From assembly GCA_001898385.1 (NCBI GenBank), contig MKTT01000055.1, positions 62,731 to 126,730 of the forward strand: a stretch of 64,000 bases of DNA, in the 5' to 3' direction. The DNA comes from Planctomycetales bacterium 71-10. Lineage in GTDB: Bacteria > Planctomycetota > Planctomycetia > Isosphaerales > Isosphaeraceae. The notes beneath the pieces are model-generated. The model had not been told where the DNA came from and did no database searches. It saw only the letters and a list, made by a program, of their open reading frames with translations. A program made the position numbers and the translations under genes. Below, in pieces: positions 56,455-63,737 of this stretch; position 1 is the first letter of the stretch; every line of letters starts with the position of its first letter.

Positions 56455-56564
56455 CGGCCGGCATGGAATCCCGCTCACCAGTCCGGCTCCTCCAGCCCCC
56501 CCCTCGCCGTCGTCTCCACCTTCGCGGACGCCTTCGGCGTGTCGACGCCGCCACGGATCGCCCC

Positions 56565-56744
56565 TCAGCCGTCGACGGACCTGGCGGCTACCTCATATAC
56601 CTCGCCCCGCGCCTCCTGGATCGCCGTCGACACGATCCAGAACAAGGGGCTGTATGCAGCCTCTTGGTGGGGGGCGTTTCTCAGGCAGTCGAGGATTCGG
56701 GCGGCCAGGTGCGCCGCCCGCTGGTGCTGCCGCATATCAGACAT
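56565..56744 (-). CDS. Small element protein, 59 residues, unknown
   Basis: ATG at 56744 follows GAGGAG by 7 bp. The protein is helical, with SDMRQHQRAAHLAARILDCL and AAYSPLFWIVSTAIQEA. After its TGA the same frame stays open for 29 coding-like codons, to a second TGA at 56477-56475, so the original gene may have been longer. Last gene of the operon that starts at 62830. Confidence 0.6.
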   Translation of the reverse strand: MSDMRQHQRAAHLAARILDCLRNAPHQEAAYSPLFWIVSTAIQEARGEVYEVAARSVDG

Positions 56745-56755
56745 CGCTTCGCTCC

Positions 56756-56980
56756 TCACGCCGCCTCCGGGCCGTCGTCCATCGGCCCGAAGACGGAAAG
56801 CTCCGGCGCGGATCCTTCCGGGTCGACCTCGGCCAGGGCGCCCTCCAGCGCCTTCCGGATGCGGAAGAAGACCCGGCCGAACAGGAGCGCCTTCGGCTCG
56901 TCCAGGTCCCAATAGCAGTTGACGATCTGCTCCGCCGCCGAAGCGGCGTGGCGGTGCGCGACCTCCTCGATGCGCGTCAT
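56756..56980 (-). CDS. Small element protein, 74 residues, unknown
   Basis: ATG at 56980 overlaps the previous stop (ATGA) and follows GAGGAG. Sequence: RIEEVAHRHAASAAEQIVNC, YWDLDEPKALLFGRVFFRIR, an acidic C-terminus. No family recognised. Strong ribosome binding site and coupling support a real gene. Confidence 0.7.
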   Translation of the reverse strand: MTRIEEVAHRHAASAAEQIVNCYWDLDEPKALLFGRVFFRIRKALEGALAEVDPEGSAPELSVFGPMDDGPEAA

Positions 56981-57168
56981 GGCTTCTCCTCGGCTTGAAG
57001 GACGGCAAGTTCGTCGAAGTACGGGGCGGTTTCAGGGGATGGCTTACGGGGCGAAGGCCCGAACAGTGCCCAGGCGAAGCACAGGGCCGTGATCGCCGCG
57101 AAGAAGACGAGGTGGCCTACGACGAGGCCGAGGAGCAGGGAGGCCGCGAGTTCGCCGATTCGTTTCAC
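56977..57168 (-). CDS. Small membrane protein, 63 residues
   Basis: GTG start with AAGGAGG 6 bp upstream. A single strong TM segment (LLLGLVVGHLVFFAAITALC, about 11-33) is followed by a short soluble tail. The start overlaps the stop of the 58-residue gene before it (GTGA), and its stop overlaps the next start. Probably a component of a membrane complex of the element. Confidence 0.7.
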   Translation of the reverse strand: MKRIGELAASLLLGLVVGHLVFFAAITALCFAWALFGPSPRKPSPETAPYFDELAVLQAEEKP

Positions 57169-57341
57169 GACGCCCTCCTTTCACTGCGGATGATCATCGC
57201 CCCGGCCGCGAACGACGCCGCCGCCCACGTCAGGGCGCTGAAGGCGTGATCGAGGCAGAAGAGGCACGCCGCCAGCAGGAAGAGCGGGTTCGACGGGAAG
57301 CGGAACCAGGCGGCGATCTTCGACTTGATGATCTTCAGCAC
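57165..57341 (-). CDS. Small membrane protein, 58 residues
   Basis: GTG at 57341 with AAGGAG 7 bp upstream; the sequence begins MLKIIKSKIAAWFRFPSNPL and has a hydrophobic middle (LFLLAACLFCL, FSALTWAAASFAAGAMII) that could make one or two TM helices. It ends in the TGA that overlaps the next gene's GTG. It is overlapped in another frame by the C-terminal half of the ORF at 57181-57510. Spacing and ribosome site make this frame the more convincing one. Confidence 0.6.
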   Translation of the reverse strand: MLKIIKSKIAAWFRFPSNPLFLLAACLFCLDHAFSALTWAAASFAAGAMIIRSERRAS

Positions 57342-57510
57342 GATCTATCTCCTTGAAAGCGGACTTGAGGTGGTGGACGGCCCAGCCCAGCAGGGCGCAG
57401 GCAAGTAGGTAAGATGCGGCGGGGGGCCAGGCCAGGAGGAGGGCGGCGAGGCAGACGCCCGCCGTCCCCTTCCCGGCGTGGGAGTTGAGGAAGGTCATAG
57501 GGGTCACCAC
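57181..57510 (-). CDS. Possible small membrane protein, C-terminal half doubtful
   Basis: GTG at 57510 (or ATG 57498) overlaps the end of the preceding gene. The N-terminal ~55 residues look real: AGVCLAALLLAWPPAASYLL is a TM segment and VHHLKSAFKEID a helix. After that the frame overlaps the 58-residue gene completely and reads as Pro/Val/Arg-rich shadow sequence. Either a true long overlap or a lost stop/frameshift near 57345. Confidence 0.4.
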   Translation of the reverse strand: MVTPMTFLNSHAGKGTAGVCLAALLLAWPPAASYLLACALLGWAVHHLKSAFKEIDRAEDHQVEDRRLVPLPVEPALPAGGVPLLPRSRLQRPDVGGGVVRGRGDDHPQ

Positions 57511-58694
57511 CTGAACATGTTGCCGATGGCCCCTTGCGCCGCGTCCTTGACGCCGTCCCTCACGGCGCCGACCGCCTTGTCCCTGGCGTCCGCGGCGGCG
57601 TGCTTGGCGAACCCGGACGCATCCTGGGCCTTGTCCTTGGCGGCGGCGGCGAGGTTCTTGATGCGATCGCGCTTGTCCTGCGCTTCCTTAGCCCTTTCCT
57701 CTTGGACCCACTTGAGGAATTGCTCCTTGAGCTGCTCGAAGGGGCCCTTGGTGAGCTCCATGGTTATCCCCCCGATCCGGGGAGTCTGGCAGTATGGATC
57801 GGTCGGCGACGGGGCCGCGTCCTTCGGGCGCTTGAATCGTCGAGCGGCGTTGAGCCATGCCAGTTTCTCCGTCGCGCTCAGGGCGGCGAGGCAGGCTTGG
57901 ACCTCCTCCATCGATACGGTTTCGCTCGGCGTCGACAACCGACCCACCGCGAATCTTGCGGCGGCGGCCGAGGGCGCGGTTTTCTCGGCGTCCGCAGTCC
58001 ACAGGACGCGATACATGTTCAATTCATTGACCGTCATGCATCTGGCGGCCGATCTCCCTGCGCGAATCCACACCAAAGGCTCAGGCTCGAACTCGGCCGC
58101 GAACTTTTCGGCGTAAGTTGTCGAATCGGGCACCTTCTGCGCGGCATCAAGCATCGCGAGCTTCCGCTCCGGTGCCCACCCGTCGAAGGCGGAAATCTCC
58201 TGCGCGATCACGTCGCCAGATGCATTCGCATCGGCGGGTCCGCCCCAGAACTCGTCGGAAGCGAAGTCCTCCTTCTTTCCGTGGATCTTCTCGGCCACGG
58301 CTTCCTTCACCCCCTCGAACTTCTCCCCGACGGCCTCCTTCCCGTCCTTGACCGCCTCGACGACCTTGGCCGCCTTGTCCCGGAATTTGTACTGGAGCTT
58401 GGCGGCCACCGCCCTCGGCCACGCGGTGAGGTAGTCGGGCAGCTCGAAATCGATCTCCAGGATCATCATCGGGATGATCAGGAGGACGGCGAAGACGCCC
58501 TTCACGAAAGCTGGCCCCAGCACGCCCGTGGCCATGGCGACCAGCAGGTGCACCGTGACATGCTTCCCGAGCCAGCCGCCGACCGTGCGTCGGCCGGGGG
58601 CGACCTCGACGACTTGCCTGCGGCCGAAGGCGAACCTGTACATCGCGACCCCGGCCACGCCGAAGGCCACGATTTGCAATGTGCTGCCGAACAT
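57504..58694 (-). CDS. Element membrane protein with LEA-like helical segments
   Basis: The protein has 396 residues; the ATG at 58694 follows GAGGAG. Two or three N-terminal TM segments (FGSTLQIVAFGVAGVAMY; VTVHLLVAMATGVLG; VFAVLLIIPMMILEI), then long charged helices rich in Lys, Ala and Glu (DKAAKVVEAVKDGKEAVGEK; C-terminal AAAAKDKAQDASGFAKHAAA) like LEA or apolipoprotein-type amphipathic repeats. A helical body (about 190-330) lies between. No known family. Likely part of a membrane-associated apparatus with the ATPase upstream. Confidence 0.72.
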   Translation of the reverse strand: MFGSTLQIVAFGVAGVAMYRFAFGRRQVVEVAPGRRTVGGWLGKHVTVHLLVAMATGVLGPAFVKGVFAVLLIIPMMILEIDFELPDYLTAWPRAVAAKLQYKFRDKAAKVVEAVKDGKEAVGEKFEGVKEAVAEKIHGKKEDFASDEFWGGPADANASGDVIAQEISAFDGWAPERKLAMLDAAQKVPDSTTYAEKFAAEFEPEPLVWIRAGRSAARCMTVNELNMYRVLWTADAEKTAPSAAAARFAVGRLSTPSETVSMEEVQACLAALSATEKLAWLNAARRFKRPKDAAPSPTDPYCQTPRIGGITMELTKGPFEQLKEQFLKWVQEERAKEAQDKRDRIKNLAAAAKDKAQDASGFAKHAAADARDKAVGAVRDGVKDAAQGAIGNMFRW

Positions 58695-58753
58695 ATGCAG
58701 TCTCCTCAAGATGCGGGCGGCCTCCATGCCGCCCTGGGTTCACGGGACGCGGT

Positions 58754-59572
58754 TCAGTCCATCTCCGGCTCCGGCTCCGGTTCGGGCTCCATCTCCATCT
58801 CGACCTCGACGCCCATGTCGGGCTGGGCCTCGTGGCCCTGGAACCCTTCGAGCGGGTTCTCGATCTTGGCGACGATCTCGTCGCGCCCCTGGGCGCCCTT
58901 GTCGACGATCGTCTCGGACAGGGACTTGCCGATCATGCTGGCCTCCTGGGAAAAGGTGCTCATGTTTGCCGACATCTTCTTCGCGTTCCACAGCCTGGGA
59001 TCGTCGTCGGTGGTGATCCCGCTGCTCACCGCTTCCGGTTCGGACGGGGTGATCTGGTGGTGCTGGACCACGGCGTCGGAGACTTCCGTGGTGGGCGGCC
59101 CGATCGACGCCTGTAGGGTCGCGTCGGCGACCGTCGTCGCGGGCAGCGCGGTCAGCTGCTGAAATGTCGCGTCGGTCACCGAGGCTGTGGGGACCGTGGA
59201 CGACTGCTCGAGGGTCGCGCCGGAGACCTTTATGGAAGGCCGCCCGACCGACTCCTGGAGCGAGGCGCCGGTCACCACCGTGTCGGGGATCGTGGCCGAC
59301 TGATCGAAGGAGACGTCCGTGACCGTCGCCGTCGGCGTGGTGGGGATCTCGGCGTATCGGGGCAGCGCGTGCGTCTCGAGGCCGTAGTGGACGGTTGAGA
59401 TCGCGTACCCGAACTGGTGCGCGGTGCCGAGCTCGTGGTAGCCCTGGGCCGCCAGCGCTTCGAACCCGTCGTACAGCTCGGCGGCCATCTTGCGGCCGTA
59501 GTCGGCGAGCGCCCGCGTCGCCGTGACGTCGTATTTCTGCGGGGTGGCGAGGTTCACGTCAGTAGCCTCCAT
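58754..59572 (-). CDS. Protein with six exact 16-residue tandem repeats, unknown
   Basis: The protein has 272 residues. ATG at 59572 lies inside the end of the preceding gene (14-bp overlap). Residues 1-75 are helical (VTATRALADYGRKMAAELYD). Residues 80-175 are six in-register repeats of exactly 16 residues, each starting with Pro (80, 96, 112, 128, 144, 160), consensus P-T-x-x-V-[TS]-[DG]-A-[TS]-[LF]-[QE]-Q-S-x-x-x. This suggests a small beta-solenoid or a stalk. The C-terminus is a run of Glu/Met/Pro ending EPEPEPEMD. It may be a structural or binding component of the element's apparatus. Confidence 0.75.
   Translation of the reverse strand: MEATDVNLATPQKYDVTATRALADYGRKMAAELYDGFEALAAQGYHELGTAHQFGYAISTVHYGLETHALPRYAEIPTTPTATVTDVSFDQSATIPDTVVTGASLQESVGRPSIKVSGATLEQSSTVPTASVTDATFQQLTALPATTVADATLQASIGPPTTEVSDAVVQHHQITPSEPEAVSSGITTDDDPRLWNAKKMSANMSTFSQEASMIGKSLSETIVDKGAQGRDEIVAKIENPLEGFQGHEAQPDMGVEVEMEMEPEPEPEPEMD
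59048..59335 (-). repeat. Six 48-bp coding repeats within the 272-residue gene
   Basis: DNA encoding residues 80-175 of the repeat protein: 288 bp made of six 48-bp units without insertions or deletions. Units have diverged in sequence but kept exact length, so selection on the repeat's structure is likely. Confidence 0.75.
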
Positions 59573-60350
59573 ACCCGGCGTTCCACCGTCGCCAGGCCGC
59601 CCGCTGGGAATCGGCGCGGCTTTGGCGCGTGACGTAGGGCCGTTGATATTGCGGCTGGATCTGCACGGCGCGCATCCGGGCGAACGCGTCGCCGAAGAGC
59701 TGCCAGGCGAGCACCAGCAGGCAGATGACGAGGATCCGCTTGGCCAGCGCCCGCTTGGGGTTCGCGGGGGCGTCGCCCAGCATCTCGCCCGCCTCCGGGC
59801 GGCGTCCGGTGAGCTCCTCGTACTCGATGCGGGCGTCGGTCATCGCCCGCTTCTTGGCCTTCTGCTCAAGCTGATGGGCCGTGATCTGGAAGCACCAGCC
59901 GACCATGCCCAGGCCGACGGCGACGCCGAGGCCCGGGGAGAACGGGTAGACGAGGACGGCGACGACGGCCAGCAGCACCGGCTCCCAGGCGGTCTTGAAG
60001 CGGTAGCTGTCGAGGCCCAGCAGCCAGGCGATCGAGGAATCGCCGTCGTAGGTGCTGTGGGTGCGCCTCGGTCGGAATGGCGAGGCGAGGGCGTGGACGG
60101 CGAAGCCCGCCAGCGTCGCCCAGAAATACACGACGCCGTGCGTCGGGTTGTAGCTGGAGATGACGACGCTGTGGACCATCATGCCGAGGGCGGCGTGCAT
60201 CCCGTTCGAGCGGTCGCCCATCGTCCCGGGCACGCGGAGGACGGTCCGGAACGGCGAGCTGGCGGCGATGGACAGGTGGTGGGTCAGGTTCCACCACTGG
60301 TCCAGCGTCATCCGCTTCTGCGGGTCCATCTGAGGGGGAGGGCCTTGCAT
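59559..60350 (-). CDS. Multi-pass element membrane protein, unknown
   Basis: The protein has 263 residues; its ATG overlaps the ATPase stop (TGATG). About five hydrophobic segments: MHAALGMMVHSVVIS, GVVYFWATLAGFAVHALA, PVLLAVVAVLVYPFSPGLG with VGLGMVGWCF, and AKRILVICLLVLAWQLFG near the C-terminus. A soluble loop with EYEELTGRRPEAGEML lies between. The position next to a VirD4/TraG-like ATPase suggests a membrane partner of that ATPase. Confidence 0.72.
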   Translation of the reverse strand: MQGPPPQMDPQKRMTLDQWWNLTHHLSIAASSPFRTVLRVPGTMGDRSNGMHAALGMMVHSVVISSYNPTHGVVYFWATLAGFAVHALASPFRPRRTHSTYDGDSSIAWLLGLDSYRFKTAWEPVLLAVVAVLVYPFSPGLGVAVGLGMVGWCFQITAHQLEQKAKKRAMTDARIEYEELTGRRPEAGEMLGDAPANPKRALAKRILVICLLVLAWQLFGDAFARMRAVQIQPQYQRPYVTRQSRADSQRAAWRRWNAGYGGY

Positions 60351-61864
60351 CACGCCCCCTCGTTCTGGTTGAACCAGGCGTAGGTCCACGGCCTGCCGGT
60401 CGAGGGGTAGACCCGGCCCGTCTGGTACACAACGGTCTGCACCCAGCCGTCGCCGCCGCGATGGAGTTGCGTGAAGGCCTCGGGGTCGAGGCAGGGGCGG
60501 TAGTTGGCGTTCCAGTGCAGGTGGGCGCCCGCGCCCTGGTCCTGGCCCCGCATGTCGCGTTCGGGCGAATACCCGCCCGGGGTGACTCCCCCGCCTTGCA
60601 CGTCGACCCAATGAGATCCACACAGGCCGCTGGCCCAGCGATTCGTCTCCGGGTCGCTGTTGCATGCAATCACTTTTACGCCATGGTTGGCGATCAGGGC
60701 GTCCACCTCGTCGCGGGCGTCCTCGCCGCCGACGGCGGCCCGCAGCAGGGGGATGTTCTGCGTCATGCAGAGCGAGATGAGGCGCCGGTCGCGGCAGACC
60801 GCCTGCACGTAGGCGTCGTTCTCGGGGAGGGCGAAAAGCTGAAGCTCGTCGGCGGCGATGACGAACGGCCGCGGGTGGTCGGCCTTCCTCCGCATCAACG
60901 CGTACTTTTGGACCAGGATCTTCAGGGCGATCTGGCCCAGCCTGCCCCCCTCGCCGTCCATGAGGGGCCAGTTGGCGACGGAGATCAGCCCCTTGGCGTC
61001 GGCGTCCCACGGCGTCCAGGTCGTCACGCCGCTCGAGAACGTCGTGGAAAACCCGGAGCGCAGGAACTTGCCGATCGAGTTGATCGCCACGCCCAGGACG
61101 GCGGACTTCTGGCGGTCGCCCATGGATTTCCACTCGCCGCGGAACAGCGTGACGGCGGCGTTCCAGTCGTCGTCGTCGACTTTCTTGGAAAGGCCGAGCT
61201 TGATGTGTTCCTCGGCCGCCTTCTGGTCGGTCACCATCTCGTAGATCCCGGAGATGCTGGCCGAGCCGGTGGCGTGGTACAAAATCGCCGTGGCGGCGTG
61301 GCACACGCGGTCGGCCGCGTCGTAGAAGAAGCGATTCGAGCCGTCGTCCCCCTTCGAGGACCGCTTGGCGTCGGCCTCGATGACGTGCTTGAGGATCGAA
61401 CTGGCGTCCAGCACGCTGCCGCGGAGCTTCAGGGCCGTGTCGAGGATGTCGATCCGCTCCTTCGCGAGATCGACGACCTGATCCCCGCGACCGGCGAGCG
61501 TCGCCAACTCCAGCGTCTCCTCGTAGACTTCGGGCTTGGCCACCAAGACCAGCGTGGCCGGTTTCGATGGGTGCTTCCACGAGCGGTAAAGTGCCGTGCG
61601 GAACGCGCCCGTCGACTTCCCGGATCCGGTCTCGCCGAAGCCGATAAGGCCGGACATGAGCTCCTTCATATTGCACACGCCGGGCAGCACCTCGTAGGCG
61701 GCGAAGTCGGCGTCGGTGTAGACGTCCTTGACCTCGACCTTGGTTTCCTGATTGGGCTTCGGCTTGGAGCCGCGCCCTTCGAAGACGAGGAACAGGGCCG
61801 CGAGCGCGGCCGCGAGGCAGACGACGACCAGCATGGTCCTTCTCCAGGGGTCGAACTTCTTCAT
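60350..61864 (-). CDS. VirD4/TraG-like type IV coupling ATPase
   Basis: The protein has 504 residues. The ATG at 61864 has AAAGGA 10 bp upstream. One N-terminal TM helix (about 11-28) anchors it. Walker A is GETGSGKST (77-85) and Walker B lies in FVIAADELQLF (about 330-340). A downstream block RDRRLISLCMTQNIPLL and NSDPETNRWASGLCG match the sensor regions of TraG/VirD4 coupling proteins, which bring DNA to a secretion channel. It lacks the second N-terminal TM helix usual for TraG. A packaging or secretion ATPase of the same superfamily is the alternative. Confidence 0.8.
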   Translation of the reverse strand: MKKFDPWRRTMLVVVCLAAALAALFLVFEGRGSKPKPNQETKVEVKDVYTDADFAAYEVLPGVCNMKELMSGLIGFGETGSGKSTGAFRTALYRSWKHPSKPATLVLVAKPEVYEETLELATLAGRGDQVVDLAKERIDILDTALKLRGSVLDASSILKHVIEADAKRSSKGDDGSNRFFYDAADRVCHAATAILYHATGSASISGIYEMVTDQKAAEEHIKLGLSKKVDDDDWNAAVTLFRGEWKSMGDRQKSAVLGVAINSIGKFLRSGFSTTFSSGVTTWTPWDADAKGLISVANWPLMDGEGGRLGQIALKILVQKYALMRRKADHPRPFVIAADELQLFALPENDAYVQAVCRDRRLISLCMTQNIPLLRAAVGGEDARDEVDALIANHGVKVIACNSDPETNRWASGLCGSHWVDVQGGGVTPGGYSPERDMRGQDQGAGAHLHWNANYRPCLDPEAFTQLHRGGDGWVQTVVYQTGRVYPSTGRPWTYAWFNQNEGA

Positions 61865-61984
61865 CGGGACACGTCCTTTCAACGCGTATGCACGCGAGGA
61901 TAGGTTAGGGATGGGCGCGTACCTTCCACCGGGACGGGCGCGCGCCGTCTTTCGAGTGAGTCAGTCGGCTGAATCAGGGGATGG

Positions 61985-62830
61985 TCAGGCGGCCTTGGGG
62001 CCGTCGTCGTCGCGGAGCAGATCGGAGAGGTGCTTCAGCGGGCGGTTCTTGCGCTTGGCCATCACGGCCGCGCGGGTCAGGCGGTGCAACGCCTTGATGA
62101 GGTCGTCGTGTTCGGGCTTGTCGAAGATGAGCCGGACGCCCTTGTACTCCGCCACGCACCGCGTGGACTTGCGGCCCGGACCCGGCTTCAGCTCCTTGAT
62201 CATCCGCACCACGACGCGGTGCTTAAGATGCCCCTGCCCCTCGGCCTCGGCCACGATGACCTGCTGGAGGTCGTGGGAGAGCCTGGCCATCAGGGCGGCG
62301 GAATCGGCGGTTATCAGGCCCTTGGATAGCGCCTGCATGGTCTGCGGGGAGGCCCCCCGGAACATGGAGAGGCGGCGGCTCCATTTCGTGGCGGAGACCT
62401 TGAAGCGGGCGGCGAGGACCTTGTCCTTGACGCCGGGATTCAGCTCCTTGGCCCTGGCGAAGGCGGCGGCCTCGTCGAGCGGGTCGAGCGGCGTCTGCAT
62501 CTCGTTGTCGAGGAAGTCGACGAGGATCGCGTCGAACTCGCCATCGGGGACGGGACGCTCCTCGGCCCAGATGGACTCCCAACGGAGTTGCCGCGCGGCG
62601 AGCCAGCGGGTGCCTCCGCCGATGATGACCCCCTTCAGGCCCTTGCGGTAGAAGAGGATCGGGGACGTCTGGCCTCGCTCCTTCATGTCGAGGGCGAGGC
62701 GGTCCACAGCGTCTTCCAGGCGATGCTGGCGTACGCCGAACACGGGGAGCTCGAAGAATTCGAGCGGGATCATGAGCTTGCCGGGGGAAGGCGCAGCGCG
62801 ATCTTCCCCCTCGGGCGGGGTGGGCGGCAT
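61985..62830 (-). CDS. ParB-like nuclease/partition domain protein
   Basis: The protein has 281 residues from the ATG at 62830 (GAGG 6 bp upstream); the frame is open further upstream without similarity. The ParB N-terminal fold is visible at about 20-110, with GGGTRWLAARQL standing for the usual GERRxxA motif. A helix-turn-helix-like region follows (VKDKVLAARFKVSATKWSRR, about 125-170), then a basic C-terminus. The first gene of the operon. It may partition the element, control transcription at the palindrome in its promoter, or act in DNA processing. Confidence 0.8.
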   Translation of the reverse strand: MPPTPPEGEDRAAPSPGKLMIPLEFFELPVFGVRQHRLEDAVDRLALDMKERGQTSPILFYRKGLKGVIIGGGTRWLAARQLRWESIWAEERPVPDGEFDAILVDFLDNEMQTPLDPLDEAAAFARAKELNPGVKDKVLAARFKVSATKWSRRLSMFRGASPQTMQALSKGLITADSAALMARLSHDLQQVIVAEAEGQGHLKHRVVVRMIKELKPGPGRKSTRCVAEYKGVRLIFDKPEHDDLIKALHRLTRAAVMAKRKNRPLKHLSDLLRDDDGPKAA

Positions 62831-62897
62831 GAGGCACCTCGATGTTGAAGAAGCCGGTGAGGTCGGGGAACGGAGTGGACCCGAAGATACGCTAGAC

Positions 62898-62912
62898 TGC
62901 TGCGATGCAGCA
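62898..62912. promoter_or_regulatory. Palindromic operator at the element operon start
   Basis: TGCTGC-GAT-GCAGCA is a perfect inverted repeat placed directly after the -10 element of the minus-strand promoter, where the transcription start should be. A repressor bound here would block the operon. The ParB-like product of the first gene is the obvious candidate. Confidence 0.5.
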
Positions 62913-62913
62913 C

Positions 62914-62941
62914 CGTATACGCATGTATCGTTACCGGTCAA
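62914..62941 (-). promoter_or_regulatory. Promoter of the element's minus-strand operon
   Basis: On the minus strand, TTGACC (62941-62936), a 16-bp spacer and TATACG (62919-62914) form a good sigma-70-type promoter about 85 bp before the ParB-like start codon. The surroundings are more AT-rich than most of the window. Confidence 0.55.
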
Positions 62942-63290
62942 CAGTTCGTTTGGGGAGAGGCTTCTAAATCGAGTACGATGGCCGTAACAAACCGTTTCAC
63001 TGAACGTAGCGAGAATTTCGCGCCGGGCTTGCGTGGGCTATCGTCCCATGAGCCAAAAACACGCAAGTAGGTTTCCCCCGAGATGAACTTCTTGCGATAC
63101 TATGCAATCACGCAGCCATTCATTGACACCCCCGCCGGACGGGTGTAGGCAGGAAGGGCTGCGGGGATGACAGGCATCGAAGGGGTTCGATTCCCCGAGC
63201 GGGCTTCCGGCCCGCGTGACAGGCGCAAACCCGGCTCGACTACCGGCCCGCAGCACTCAAGACCCAGAGACAGGCCACTGCGCGCCAAAT
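62942..63290. other. Structured non-coding region of the element (possible oriT or ncRNA)
   Basis: No convincing gene. Four hairpins occur in 190 bp: 63028-63067 (CTTGCGTG + GGCT paired with AGCC + CACGCAAG, with an A5 bulge), 63126-63146 (ACACCC/GGGTGT), 63182-63196 (GGGG-TTCGATT-CCCC) and 63199-63215 (GCGGGC-TTCCG-GCCCGC). A TTGACA at 63123 points to the plus strand but has no clear -10. Such spacing is seen in origins of transfer and in small RNAs. Confidence 0.45.
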
Positions 63291-63737
63291 CTAGGCCCGC
63301 TCCAACTTCCCCACCCAGTCCGGCGTCTCCTTATCGCCGACGACCTTGCCTCCCGCGTCGCGCACCTCGACCTTCAGCACTCGGTCGTTGCCGCCGTAGA
63401 TCGTCCGCCGGTAGCCCTCGGCGATCTGGAGCAGGATCGTGCCCAGGCCCAGTTCCGCGTCGCCGCGGTGGGCCGGGTTGCCGTGCAGCACGAGGTAGAA
63501 CTTGTCGCGGTCGTAGGCGAACGGTATGGCCGCCACGACCGGGTTCGTCAGGCTCACCGGGCTGCTGGGCATGTCGATGTATTTGAGGTGCCACACGCGG
63601 CCGCCGTCCGCGGTGACCACGAGCGTCTGGCCCGGCGTGCGGAAGCTGATTCCGCAGCCGTCGTCGCCCTCGGGGGCCTCCTCCGTCGGGGCGACCTTGA
63701 GGATGCTCTTCCGGTGCTCATCGGCGTGCGATTTCAT
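63291..63737 (-). CDS. Element protein, 148 residues, unknown
   Basis: ATG at 63737 follows AAGGAGG by 7 bp and lies inside the end of the upstream gene (20-bp overlap). The sequence is beta-rich: GISFRTPGQTLVVTADGGRV, WHLKYIDMPSSPVSLTNPVV, FYLVLHGNPAHRGDAELGLG. No TM segment or known motif. Last gene of a second minus-strand operon entering from the right edge. Confidence 0.7.
   Translation of the reverse strand: MKSHADEHRKSILKVAPTEEAPEGDDGCGISFRTPGQTLVVTADGGRVWHLKYIDMPSSPVSLTNPVVAAIPFAYDRDKFYLVLHGNPAHRGDAELGLGTILLQIAEGYRRTIYGGNDRVLKVEVRDAGGKVVGDKETPDWVGKLERA

Noticed and set aside
63130..63204. Possible tRNA: T-arm-like GGGG-TTCGATT-CCCC
   Set aside because: No matching acceptor 5' strand, D arm or anticodon arm could be found upstream; kept only as one of several hairpins.
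63038..63288. Short minus-strand frames in the element's gene-free region
   Set aside because: No ribosome binding site, mixed composition, and they cross several hairpins; unlikely to be genes.
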